In this document: positions 14,314-22,261 of the stretch, piece after piece
How the letters are laid out: each line of letters opens with the position of its first letter
Position numbering within the stretch: position 1 is the first letter of the stretch
NCBI RefSeq assembly: GCF_947500695.1
Contig: NZ_CANMSS010000012.1
Span: 1-64,000, forward strand
Direction of reading: 5' to 3'
DNA: 64,000 bases
From: an uncultured Pseudoteredinibacter sp.
GTDB taxonomy: Bacteria; Pseudomonadota; Gammaproteobacteria; Pseudomonadales; Cellvibrionaceae
Made by a program: the position numbers and the translations under genes
Notes under the pieces: model-generated
The model's input: the letters and a program-made list of their open reading frames with translations, nothing else
Database searches by the model: none
Told to the model about the DNA's origin: nothing

Positions 14314-15189
14314 TCAATCAAATTCCTCTAGTGGCATATGCTTGCTAACACCTTCGGCAATATTACCACCGCCATCGCGTTCCGCGACCACTTGTTTAAA
14401 GCCAACTTCTTGGGCACGTTCACGGAACCATAGGCCTTCTGGAGAGTGGCGTGCAACGCCATCGAAGAAGGTGGCAAACATTTGGGTTTGCTTTAAACCC
14501 ATGCTTTCGTAAGCTTGATTGACCGTCATTTTGCACATCATCAGCTGATTGCGCGGAACGCCCTTGATGCGATTGGCCAGCTTCATCACTTCATCATCAA
14601 GCTGCTCTTGTGGTACTGATTTCAAAATTAGTCCCATTTCTTCGGCTTCTTTGCCGCTTACCAAATCACCAGTGAACAACATACGTTTGGCTTTTTCGAC
14701 ACCTAGGCGATACACCCACATCATGGTAGTCGGTACACCCCAAACGCGTGCAGGCGGGTAACCAATGCGGGCGTCGTCGGCCATGATGATCATATCACAG
14801 CACAACGCGATATCGCTGCCACCAGCTGCAGCGGCGCCGTGAATTTTGCAGATGGTGGGTTTGCGAGCGCGCCACAAGGACATAAAGTCTTCGGTGTTGC
14901 GCGACATCATGGCGTAATCTTCGGTTGGATCCCAAGGCATTTCTTGGCTGCCGTGGATCTCGCCGGAGTTTTCCTGGGCATATTGAACCAAGTCATAGCC
15001 ACCGCAAAAACCTTTGCCCGCACCTTGCAGAATGATGACGTGGACTTCTGGATCGTGCTCGGCTTTTTCTACGGCTTTGCGAAGATCGGATGGCAAGCGA
15101 TCGTTAATCGCATTTAAACGCTCTGGGCGGTTTAAGGTTAAAGTCGCTATGCGATCTTTGACTTCATACTTTACGGTGGATTCACTCAT
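14314..15189 (-). CDS. Enoyl-CoA hydratase/isomerase family protein
   Basis: A 291-residue crotonase-fold enzyme. N-terminal LTLNRPERLNAI, the oxyanion-hole segment GAGKGFCGGYDL (residues about 56-67) and HGAAAAGGSDIALCCD (about 118-133) are classic. The usual catalytic glutamates are not both obvious: the position after the second oxyanion helix reads PPARVWGVP instead of PEV.LG. So isomerase, hydrolase or atypical activity is possible. The C-terminal extension (EGVSKHMPLEEFD) is longer than in housekeeping hydratases. It lies in line with the downstream-facing CaiB-type gene on the same strand and likely works on the same CoA ester. Confidence 0.82.
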   Translation of the reverse strand: MSESTVKYEVKDRIATLTLNRPERLNAINDRLPSDLRKAVEKAEHDPEVHVIILQGAGKGFCGGYDLVQYAQENSGEIHGSQEMPWDPTEDYAMMSRNTEDFMSLWRARKPTICKIHGAAAAGGSDIALCCDMIIMADDARIGYPPARVWGVPTTMMWVYRLGVEKAKRMLFTGDLVSGKEAEEMGLILKSVPQEQLDDEVMKLANRIKGVPRNQLMMCKMTVNQAYESMGLKQTQMFATFFDGVARHSPEGLWFRERAQEVGFKQVVAERDGGGNIAEGVSKHMPLEEFD

Positions 15190-15307
15190 GGTGTTGTCTC
15201 TCTCGTGCTTCTAATATTGTGTATAGTTTTCAGCTTTCGTTTTGTAAAAAGCTGCTGTTGTCTTTCCGAAACTGGTCTTAGTATCGTGACGCTTGCCGAG
15301 CTTTAAG

Positions 15308-16498
15308 CTAACGACAAATACCTTGCTCGATTAGGGAGTCAATTTCGTTGCTGCTCAAGCCTGCGGTGGCCAACACCTCTCGGCTGTGTTGGCCTAGCTC
15401 GGGGGCTTCTTGATAAGGCGCTGTGTCTTGGCGGGAAAAATTCGCCGCCATGGCAACGCGGGTATATTTACCGGCGATTCTGTGCTCGGCATAATCAATC
15501 ATCTCGCAGGCTTGAATCTGTTTGTTTTCAGGTAACTGCTCCATGGTGTTAATAGGGGCGGCTGGCACATCGGCTTTCCACAGTCGCTGCAAGATATCGT
15601 CGCTGTTTTGATTCATAAAGATGGGTTTTAAGCTTTCCACCAGCTCATCCCAATGCGCAAAGCGGTTTTGCATGCTGTCAAAGCGTGGGTCTTCTAATAG
15701 TTCTTGTACGTCGAACTCTTCCACTAAACCATTGAATTCTTTATCGGCTAGGATGACCAAAACGATTTCACCATCTTGGGTTTTCCAAGGGATGTAAACG
15801 CGCTTGAAATCTGGGTAGTTGAGCTCGCGCCCGGCAGCGGCGATGGGCCAGAAGGCATCGCAAGCCAAAAAGCCAATGGCGGCCTCAAGCATGGAAACCT
15901 CTACTAATTGTCCTTCTCCGGTGCGTGCGGCCTGTACCAGTGCGGCCGTTACAGCTTGGCTGGCAGTAAGCCCGGTGGTTTTATCGCATATGGTCTGTCC
16001 CAATAGCTGGCTGGGCTCCTGTAAGGACACCATGCCAGAGAGGGCTTGAATGATAGGATCGTAAGCTCTCTGCTCGGCCATGGGGCCTTGTTCGCCAAAG
16101 CCCGTAATGGCGGCATACACCAGCTTGGGGTTGTGTCGTTTTAAGGATTTGAAATCTAAGCCATGTTTAGCCATCACCCCTGGGCGGCTATTGCAGATAA
16201 ACACATCGGCATCACGGCATAGGCGCTTGATTAGCTGTTGGGATTCTTCTTTTGAGAGATCCAGCGCTAAAGACTTCTTATTGCGGGCTAAGCTTAAAAA
16301 AGTCGCTGATAAACCTGGAGCCAATATTGGACCAAGATGGCGTACTAAATCGCCGGCTAGGGGCTCAATCTTAATTACCTCGGCACCTTGGTCTGCCATG
16401 ATTTGGGTGCAAAGTGGTCCGGCGATTACCGTGGTGCAATCGATTACCTTAATACCACTCAGAGGGCCGTTGCTGCTGCTTGTGCTAGTCATATCCAC
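15308..16498 (-). CDS. CaiB/BaiF-type (family III) CoA-transferase
   Basis: A 396-residue protein. The N-terminus (PLSGIKVIDCTTVIAGPLCTQIMADQGAEVIKIEP) is the defining motif of family III CoA-transferases. DLSKEESQQLIKRLCRDADVFICNSRPGVM and the GFGEQGP loop also match. These enzymes move CoA between carboxylic acids, often to activate an acid for catabolism without ATP. The crotonase gene follows on the same strand after 118 bases. Divergent TetR gene at 16778, so local control by that regulator is likely. Confidence 0.88.
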   Translation of the reverse strand: MDMTSTSSSNGPLSGIKVIDCTTVIAGPLCTQIMADQGAEVIKIEPLAGDLVRHLGPILAPGLSATFLSLARNKKSLALDLSKEESQQLIKRLCRDADVFICNSRPGVMAKHGLDFKSLKRHNPKLVYAAITGFGEQGPMAEQRAYDPIIQALSGMVSLQEPSQLLGQTICDKTTGLTASQAVTAALVQAARTGEGQLVEVSMLEAAIGFLACDAFWPIAAAGRELNYPDFKRVYIPWKTQDGEIVLVILADKEFNGLVEEFDVQELLEDPRFDSMQNRFAHWDELVESLKPIFMNQNSDDILQRLWKADVPAAPINTMEQLPENKQIQACEMIDYAEHRIAGKYTRVAMAANFSRQDTAPYQEAPELGQHSREVLATAGLSSNEIDSLIEQGICR

Positions 16499-16615
16499 TC
16501 CCTTCTTTTGCTTGTGTTTATTATTTTTGGCGGTGCACCAGTGCCTTGTTTTAAATGCCTAGTTGGTTCAGCAACAAGAGAGTTGCAGCCGGCCGTTGGA
16601 GAAAACTATATACGA

Positions 16616-16631
16616 TACAGTTTGTACTGTA
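16616..16631. promoter_or_regulatory. Candidate TetR operator
   Basis: TACAGTTTGTACTGTA is an inverted repeat (6-bp arms, 4-bp spacer) in the divergent intergenic region between the CoA-transferase and tetR-family genes, where a local repressor would be expected to bind. Confidence 0.5.
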
Positions 16632-16724
16632 AATAGATCTGCCTGATGAGGTACAATGCCCAGCCTTAAAGCAGGCCTTAGCTGTTGCCCTAGTATTGCA
16701 GGTGAATGCTGAGGGCATAGACAG

Positions 16725-16772
16725 GTAGCCACTGGATAAGTAGTCACCGGATAATAGTCACTGGATAGGTAG
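16725..16772 (+). repeat. Three 15-bp tandem repeats in the tetR-type leader
   Basis: GTAGCCACTGGATAA, GTAGTCACCGGATAA and TAGTCACTGGATAG follow directly one after another, then GTAG, ending six bases before the start codon. The unit is 14-15 bp with few differences. Confidence 0.8.
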
Positions 16773-16777
16773 TAGGC

Positions 16778-17365
16778 ATGTCATCAGAAAAACTAGCGCG
16801 TGGGCGCCCGCGTAGTGAAGAAGTCAGGCGATCGGTGCTGGATGCCTTTGTGGCGGCAGCCTCCGAAGAGGGCTATGAGCGCGTATCCATTGATGCGGTG
16901 GCCAAATCGGCTGGTGTAAGCCGCAGTACCATCTATCGCTGGTATAAAGACAAGCGTGAGCTGTTGCTGGATGCCAGTGTCGATATTATTCAGAGCAATC
17001 AGTTCGACCCAGCCGATGACGCCTTTGACTTGGTCTTGGAGCGCTTTTTGAGCGAAACCTTTGCTACCGCTAATCATATCGGCCAGCTGTTTACTGCGAT
17101 GATGGCCGAAGCTCAGGCCGATGAGCTATTTGCCCAACTGGTCTGGCAGCGCTATGCACAGCCGCGTCGGCAGTTGCTGTCGACCATTCTACAGCGTCAC
17201 CCTAAAGCCGCTGCTTTAACGCCCGATCGCGAAGCGTTTATTCTGGATGTGCTATTCGGTGTTATCTGGTATCGAATGATGAGTCATCATGCGCCATTGG
17301 ATGAGGCCTTTGCTGAGCAAATACAGCAAACCGTCGATCAATTAATGCAAAGCGCTTCGACTTAA
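16778..17365 (+). CDS. TetR-family transcription regulator
   Basis: A 195-residue protein. After a GRPRSEEVRRSVLDAF start, the helix-turn-helix spans about residues 27-50 (YERVSIDAVAKSAGVSRSTIYRWY, then KDKRELL), typical of TetR. The helical ligand domain includes a TetR_C_11-like end (F..Q..W..Y..PRR..L). It probably represses the divergent CoA-transferase/crotonase genes in response to a CoA ester or its acid. The start codon has no strong ribosome site; three tandem repeats sit directly upstream. Confidence 0.88.
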   Translation: MSSEKLARGRPRSEEVRRSVLDAFVAAASEEGYERVSIDAVAKSAGVSRSTIYRWYKDKRELLLDASVDIIQSNQFDPADDAFDLVLERFLSETFATANHIGQLFTAMMAEAQADELFAQLVWQRYAQPRRQLLSTILQRHPKAAALTPDREAFILDVLFGVIWYRMMSHHAPLDEAFAEQIQQTVDQLMQSAST

Positions 17366-17698
17366 AGAAACTTTACCGTTTTGCCTTGTTGTTTTGCCAA
17401 ATTATTTTGGTTTCTTTGCAAAAATAATTTTTTCTTCTGCTATCAGGCACTTAGCGTTATCGCGGTGCTACCTTTTTATTTTCAAAATAGATCTTCACTT
17501 AAGTGTCCGCGGACACTTTGAATTAATTCTTTTCATTTTACCGCTCCTAGGGCTCTTTCCGTCGATGTGGATGTGCCAAAGTTCATTTGTCTCCGTCTAA
17601 GTTTGTAATTAAGAAATTAATTAAACAGTTTTCAACAAACATCATTAAGCAAACGTTTTTAAAAAGTAGTTTTATACAAAACTTAAAAGGAAGACATT
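17366..17698. other. Intergenic region with an 18-bp palindrome
   Basis: About 330 AT-rich bases between the TetR gene and the first urcA gene. The only clear structure is the palindrome at 17501-17518. The 80 bases before the urcA start are A/T-rich and end in AAAAGGAAGACATT, a good ribosome site. Confidence 0.5.
17501..17518. promoter_or_regulatory. Perfect 18-bp palindrome, possible operator
   Basis: AAGTGTCCGCGGACACTT is fully self-complementary with no loop, so it suits a dimeric regulator better than a terminator. It stands 180 bases before the first urcA gene and 136 after the TetR gene. Confidence 0.5.
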
Positions 17699-18007
17699 AT
17701 GAAAAACCATAGCAAAAAAATCGCTCTTGTAACCGCAACCGTTGGCGCTTTGTTCTTAGCAAGTGGAGCCCATGCCATTGTTGGTAAATCCACCCTGCAA
17801 GAAAGTGTCAGTGTCGTTGGCTTGGATATGGCACAGAGCCAAGATCAAAAAACCTTAGAAAAACGCGTTCACAATGCGGCCGCTAAAGTGTGTGGTGTTG
17901 ATCAGGCTATCGATTCTCGTTCTGCCAGTCGTATTGCCGATAGCAAGCGTTGTTATCGAAACTCTATTGAAGCTGCCATGAAAACCGTTGAGTTGGCTGC
18001 GCGATAG
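17699..18007 (+). CDS. UrcA-family secreted protein (copy 1)
   Basis: A 102-residue protein with a signal peptide (cleavage near SGAHA-IVG, residue 27). The mature part fits the UrcA family: V..LDM....D.KTLEKRVHNAAAKVCG, then ...RIADSKRCYRNSIEAAMKTV, with two conserved cysteines likely joined in the periplasm. Function is unknown for this family. It is preceded by AAAAGGAAG at a good distance. A second copy with the same layout lies 700 bases downstream. Confidence 0.82.
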   Translation: MKNHSKKIALVTATVGALFLASGAHAIVGKSTLQESVSVVGLDMAQSQDQKTLEKRVHNAAAKVCGVDQAIDSRSASRIADSKRCYRNSIEAAMKTVELAAR

Positions 18008-18713
18008 TGATTGTTCTAGAAAAACTGCTTGGGCTGATCATGTTATGCCGGCCCAGGCGGATTATCTAATATGACATTTTTGTCATGTTCTTGATAGCTA
18101 GATCTGCTTGTAGATCAATGGCTATGCCTACTGAAAGCAGATAGCTTCTACGGAAGCTCTCTTCTTTCCATTTTTCTCTCCTTTTTTCTTCCCATTTTCC
18201 TAGTCTCTGTTTCTCCCGTATCTTATTCCATCTCTGCTTTAACTGGATTATTGAACTCTTTGACTCTTAAGTATTGGTAAACATTTTTACCAAAAGATAT
18301 TTTGTATACATTATTCAGAGTTACTGTTTTTTCGAGTAGCGTTAACTGGATTTTAAAAATAGCTTAGCGGTAGTTTTTGTCTTGGATTAGGCTGGGCTAA
18401 CAACTTCTAGTGAGTGTTTTTCTAGACAGCTTTGGAAGCATCGGAAAACTTTTAATATGTAAATTTGTGGCGCTTTTCGAATATCAGGGGGCTTTTACTA
18501 ATGGCATCAATCGCTTAATTAACTTTGCGTTAGTTTGAGGCTTAATTGGGTTAAAACTTTTCACCGCTTAAGTAACTCTTTTTATCGATCAGCGTATCCT
18601 TTTTTGCTTTGTTACCGTCTAAAGTTAGGACACAAGAAAACAATATAAGATTTATTTAGCAGTACCCTAGCAAAAACATAAAGCCCCATAGCAACGTTTA
18701 AAAGGTAATCGGC
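18008..18713. other. Long AT-rich intergenic region between urcA copies
   Basis: About 700 bases with no convincing open frame on either strand. It contains pyrimidine-rich stretches (18165-18235) and no identified RNA gene. Its length for a gene-dense genome is odd; a regulatory RNA or a lost gene would both fit. Confidence 0.5.
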
Positions 18714-19022
18714 ATGAATAGCAATAGCAAAAAAATCACTCTCGTTTCAGCGTCAATAATGGCTCTTTTTATGGCAGGCAGTGCCCAGGCCATTGTCGGT
18801 AAAAGTACGAGTGAAGAAATCGTTAGTTTCTCGGACTTAAACTTATCGAAGGTGGAAGGGCAGAAAACCCTGCAGCGTCGTCTTGAAGCCAGTGCAAAGA
18901 AGGTTTGCCAGGTTGATCAAGCGATAAATACCCGTTCGATCAGTCGTATAGCAGACAGTAAGCGCTGTTATCGTGAATCTGTAGAGCTGGCGATGAAGAA
19001 GGTAAAATTGGCCAAGCGTTAA
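18714..19022 (+). CDS. UrcA-family secreted protein (copy 2)
   Basis: A 102-residue paralogue of the gene at 17699, of equal length. It shares the signal region (NSKKITLV.A...ALF.A.SAQAIVGKST) and the mature pattern with cysteines in KKVCQVDQ and SKRCYRES. So the pair arose by duplication. The mature protein is rich in Lys and Arg at the end. Start ATG 18714 follows AAAAGGTAATCGGC. A strong terminator follows. Confidence 0.82.
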   Translation: MNSNSKKITLVSASIMALFMAGSAQAIVGKSTSEEIVSFSDLNLSKVEGQKTLQRRLEASAKKVCQVDQAINTRSISRIADSKRCYRESVELAMKKVKLAKR

Positions 19023-19042
19023 TTTACTGGCTAAAGCTCTAT

Positions 19043-19078
19043 ACTGGAGCCGCGACATTGTCGCGGCTCCAGTGTTTT
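19043..19078 (+). terminator. Rho-independent terminator after urcA copy 2
   Basis: ACTGGAGCCGCGA pairs perfectly with TCGCGGCTCCAGT around the loop CATTG, followed by GTTTTC. A 13-bp GC-rich stem. Confidence 0.75.
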
Positions 19079-19133
19079 CACCTCTCAAACCTGTCTTGAT
19101 TTAGCCCGCTGTTTCCAATTCTAAATTGCTCTT

Positions 19134-20543
19134 TTAGTAGTTAGCGTTAACCATAGCTGCCAAGCTTTTAAAGGCTTTGATTCTATTTTCTGTCCATGGG
19201 TGTGCATAACTAAGGCGTAAATTATTGCGGTAGTTATCCTGTGCTGTGAATAAGCGCCCGGGGGTTAACACTATGCCTTGCTCTAGCGCCTGCTCATATA
19301 AGGCCAGCGTATCAATGTGTTTGGGTAGTTCTATCCATGCGGCTAGCCCACCACTGGCTTGGCTGCAGCGGGTTTCTTCGGGTAAATAATCTTGGATTAA
19401 ATGGCGCATTTCCTGATAGCGCTCTTGATATTGGGATCGCTTGCGGCGCAAATGCTTATCTAAGCCGCCTTCGGCAATATAAAAGCTCAAGCCCTGCTGA
19501 CTTAGCTGTGGTACCGCAAGGCTAGTGGCCAGTTTGGCCTTAATGACTTCCTGTTGATAGCGACCTGTGGTCAGCCAGCCAAGGCGTAGGTCTCGAGATA
19601 GGTTTTTAGAAAAAGAAGAACACTGTAAAACAATGCCATCTTGATCATAGGAATATAGGCTGCGAGGGCGCTGCTGCCCAAAGTACAACTCGCCGTATAT
19701 ATCATCTTCGATCAGTGCAAAGTCATGTTGCTTGGCAATTTTAAGTAGCTCTTGCTTGGCTTCTTCGGGCATGCTGGCACCGGTTGGTGTGGCAAAGCAG
19801 GGCGAGCAGATAAGCGCTTTAATAGGCCAATGCTGTGTGGCTAAGCGCAGGGCGTCGATACTTAAACCTTCATTAGCTGAGCAGGGCAGCTCTAGCGCTT
19901 TTAAGCCTAGAGTCTCGATAAGCTGCAGGCTGCCATAAAAGCCCGGGGATTCCACCGCGACAACATCGCCCGGGCGAGTGGTCGCTAATAACGCTAACAA
20001 CAATGCATGTTGGCAGCCATTGCTGATGATAATTTCATCCTCGTGTGCCTTGGCGCCGCCGTGGGCCATCAGTTGTTGAATCTGCTTGCGCAGAGCGGGC
20101 AGCCCTAGCGGCTCATCGTAATACAAGTACTGGGCGCTGCTTTGTTGGCGCTGGGCTCGCCCTAAGCAGCGTTGCAATTTTTTATTGCTGGGTTCGCTGT
20201 CATGGCCTGGGTATAGATCAAAAGCTGCCCCTCTTTGCATAATGCCCATTAGGATCTGTCCTTGATCCAGTGTTCTGGCATCGACTTTAGGGCTACTAAT
20301 CGCAGGGCTGGCAAGTTGATGCTGGCTTTGGCAAACATAAAAGCCCGAGCGAGTTCGTGCTTGCACTAAGCCGTCTGCCTCTAAGCGCTCATAGGCACTT
20401 AAAACCGTCGCTTTCGAGAGCTGCTCGGTTTGGGCTAAATGGCGAATTGAAGGCATTTTTTCGCCTGCCGCTAACTGCCCACTTTCTATCTGTTGGCGTA
20501 ATTCACGCTCGAGTTTTAGGTATAAATAGTCATTCATGGTCAA
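19134..20543 (-). CDS. MocR-type (GntR HTH + aminotransferase) regulator
   Basis: A 469-residue protein. The N-terminal winged helix-turn-helix of the GntR family covers residues 4-70 (YLYLKLERELRQQIESGQLAAGEKMPSIRHLA..). A class I aminotransferase-fold domain follows. The PLP lysine region reads SSFSKNLSRDLRLGWL (Lys near residue 313), and ISNGCQHALLLALLAT gives the cofactor phosphate loop. MocR proteins sense PLP-bound amino compounds. It is divergent from ccoG with four GGTACAG boxes in between, so autoregulation is likely. Its effector is unknown. Confidence 0.88.
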   Translation of the reverse strand: MTMNDYLYLKLERELRQQIESGQLAAGEKMPSIRHLAQTEQLSKATVLSAYERLEADGLVQARTRSGFYVCQSQHQLASPAISSPKVDARTLDQGQILMGIMQRGAAFDLYPGHDSEPSNKKLQRCLGRAQRQQSSAQYLYYDEPLGLPALRKQIQQLMAHGGAKAHEDEIIISNGCQHALLLALLATTRPGDVVAVESPGFYGSLQLIETLGLKALELPCSANEGLSIDALRLATQHWPIKALICSPCFATPTGASMPEEAKQELLKIAKQHDFALIEDDIYGELYFGQQRPRSLYSYDQDGIVLQCSSFSKNLSRDLRLGWLTTGRYQQEVIKAKLATSLAVPQLSQQGLSFYIAEGGLDKHLRRKRSQYQERYQEMRHLIQDYLPEETRCSQASGGLAAWIELPKHIDTLALYEQALEQGIVLTPGRLFTAQDNYRNNLRLSYAHPWTENRIKAFKSLAAMVNANY

Positions 20544-20546
20544 AAC

Positions 20547-20632
20547 GGTACAGTTTAAAAATAATTAATAGGTACAGTTGTAATATTTGAAATTCTGTAC
20601 CTCATTATAAACATTTTTGTGCATCTGTACCT
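20547..20632. promoter_or_regulatory. Four GGTACAG boxes, candidate MocR operator
   Basis: GGTACAGTT occurs at 20547-20555 and 20571-20579 on the plus strand, and its complement CTGTACCT at 20595-20602 and 20625-20632. Spacing between successive boxes is 24, 24 and 30 bases. Multiple direct and inverted half-sites next to the start are the usual operator pattern for MocR/GntR regulators. Confidence 0.7.
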
Positions 20633-20686
20633 ATGTGTGTTGCATCTCTAGACTGCTGCCTCATAACCGTGACAGAGATCGCCCTG

Positions 20687-22117
20687 ATGCCTACCAATTC
20701 TAAACCAGAAAAAATCCCTCTAGTGTCCTTGGATGTCGCTCCCCCCGAGGGGCAGCAGTATAAAGAGCTCTATGAGGGCCACCGAGTTTATGTGCGTAAA
20801 ACCCAAGGTATTTTTCAGCGCTTGCGTCGCAATATCGCTGTGCCTTTGATGTTGGGGTTTTTCTTATTGCCATGGTTACGGATTGATGACCGCCAGGCCG
20901 TATTTTTGGATGTCATCGAGCAAAAATTTTATGTCTTGTGGTGGGTGTTTTGGCCGCAAGATACGATCTTATTGGCGAGCTTATTAATTATCGCGGCCTT
21001 CGCCCTATTCGCAGTAACAGTATGGGCAGGAAGAGTGTGGTGTGGCTTTGCTTGCCCGCAAACCGTGTGGACCTCTATTTTTATATGGATTGAGGATTTT
21101 TTTGAGGGCGATCGCAACAAGCGAATTCGCTTAGATGCCGCGCCTTGGTCATTGGAGAAGATCCGCAAAAAAGCCAGCAAGCATATTTTATGGGGCTTGG
21201 TGGCCGTTGCTACCGGCACCACTTTTATCGCCTATTTCTATGGCATGATCCCGCTTATTAAGGACTTGGCGACCGCTCAAATCTCATTAGAAAGTTTTTT
21301 GTGGACGCTATTGTTTGTTGTGCTCACCTATCTAAATGCTGGCTATATGCGAGAGCAGGTGTGCAAGCATATGTGCCCTTATTCGCGCTTCCAGTCAGTT
21401 ATGTACGATCAAAGTACCTTAATGGTGAGCTATGACGAGCAGCGTGGTGATCCCCGTGGCCCACGTAAAGCGCGCAGCGATTACAAAAAAGGTGGCTTGG
21501 GCGCGTGTATCGATTGCGATTGGTGCGTGCAGGTTTGTCCTGCGGACATCGATATTCGCAATGGTTGGCAAGCCGAGTGTATTAACTGCGGCTTGTGTAT
21601 TGATGCTTGCGACAATGTGATGGAGCGCATGGGCTACCAGAAAGGTTTAATTCGCTTTGCTTCTGCCCTAGATCTAGGCGGTTTTTGGCAGCGCTTTAAG
21701 CAGCCGCGTATGTTGGGCTATAGCCTCTGCTTGGTATTAATGTCGGGCTTGTTTCTTAGCAACCTAGGTGGCCGCGAGCCACTATCCATCGATGTTATTC
21801 GTGACCGAGGGGTGCACTTGTACCGTGAGCGCAATGGTCAGATAGAAAACGTCTATACCGTAAAGCTTAATAATATGTCGGACCGCCCGATGGAAGTGCA
21901 GCTAGGCCTAGCGGCCAAACAAGGTTTTAGTCTGTCTGGCCGTCGTAAGCATTATTTGGAAGCCGGTGAGGTTTTCACCGTGCCGCTCCGCATTAGTATC
22001 CAGGCTGATGGTTTGGCTAAGAGCAACTATCAAATCGCCATTTCGGCGACTCATAGTGGCAATACCGAGGCTAAGATCGAGCAAAAGGTCGCGTTTATTG
22101 CGCCAATAAAGAGCTAG
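20687..22117 (+). CDS. ccoG: Cytochrome c oxidase accessory protein CcoG
   Basis: 476 residues from ATG 20687; the reading frame is open from GTG 20633, which lies over the operator boxes and is unlikely. It has five or so membrane spans, an N-terminal CGFACPQTVWT motif, the MCPYSRFQ motif, and a double ferredoxin-type 4Fe-4S domain (CIDCDWCVQVCPADIDI and CINCGLCIDACDNVM). A C-terminal Ig-like FixG_C domain follows. CcoG helps deliver copper to cbb3-type oxidases. No ccoNOQP genes are in the window. Confidence 0.92.
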   Translation: MPTNSKPEKIPLVSLDVAPPEGQQYKELYEGHRVYVRKTQGIFQRLRRNIAVPLMLGFFLLPWLRIDDRQAVFLDVIEQKFYVLWWVFWPQDTILLASLLIIAAFALFAVTVWAGRVWCGFACPQTVWTSIFIWIEDFFEGDRNKRIRLDAAPWSLEKIRKKASKHILWGLVAVATGTTFIAYFYGMIPLIKDLATAQISLESFLWTLLFVVLTYLNAGYMREQVCKHMCPYSRFQSVMYDQSTLMVSYDEQRGDPRGPRKARSDYKKGGLGACIDCDWCVQVCPADIDIRNGWQAECINCGLCIDACDNVMERMGYQKGLIRFASALDLGGFWQRFKQPRMLGYSLCLVLMSGLFLSNLGGREPLSIDVIRDRGVHLYRERNGQIENVYTVKLNNMSDRPMEVQLGLAAKQGFSLSGRRKHYLEAGEVFTVPLRISIQADGLAKSNYQIAISATHSGNTEAKIEQKVAFIAPIKS

Positions 22118-22188
22118 GCTGGCAAGGCCTAAAAGGTAGCTTTAACAAATACTAACACTCAGCTACACCTCTCAGTTACCCCTGTTTT

Positions 22189-22228
22189 GGCAGGCTTAGA
22201 ACTTAGTTTTTAAGCCTGCCTTCTTTTT
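22189..22228 (+). terminator. Rho-independent terminator after ccoG
   Basis: GGCAGGCTTA (22189-22198) pairs with TAAGCCTGCC (22211-22220), followed by TTCTTTTT. Confidence 0.75.
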
Positions 22229-22261
22229 GGCGGGAGCCATGAGTTTGCAGCAGGTGTTTAG

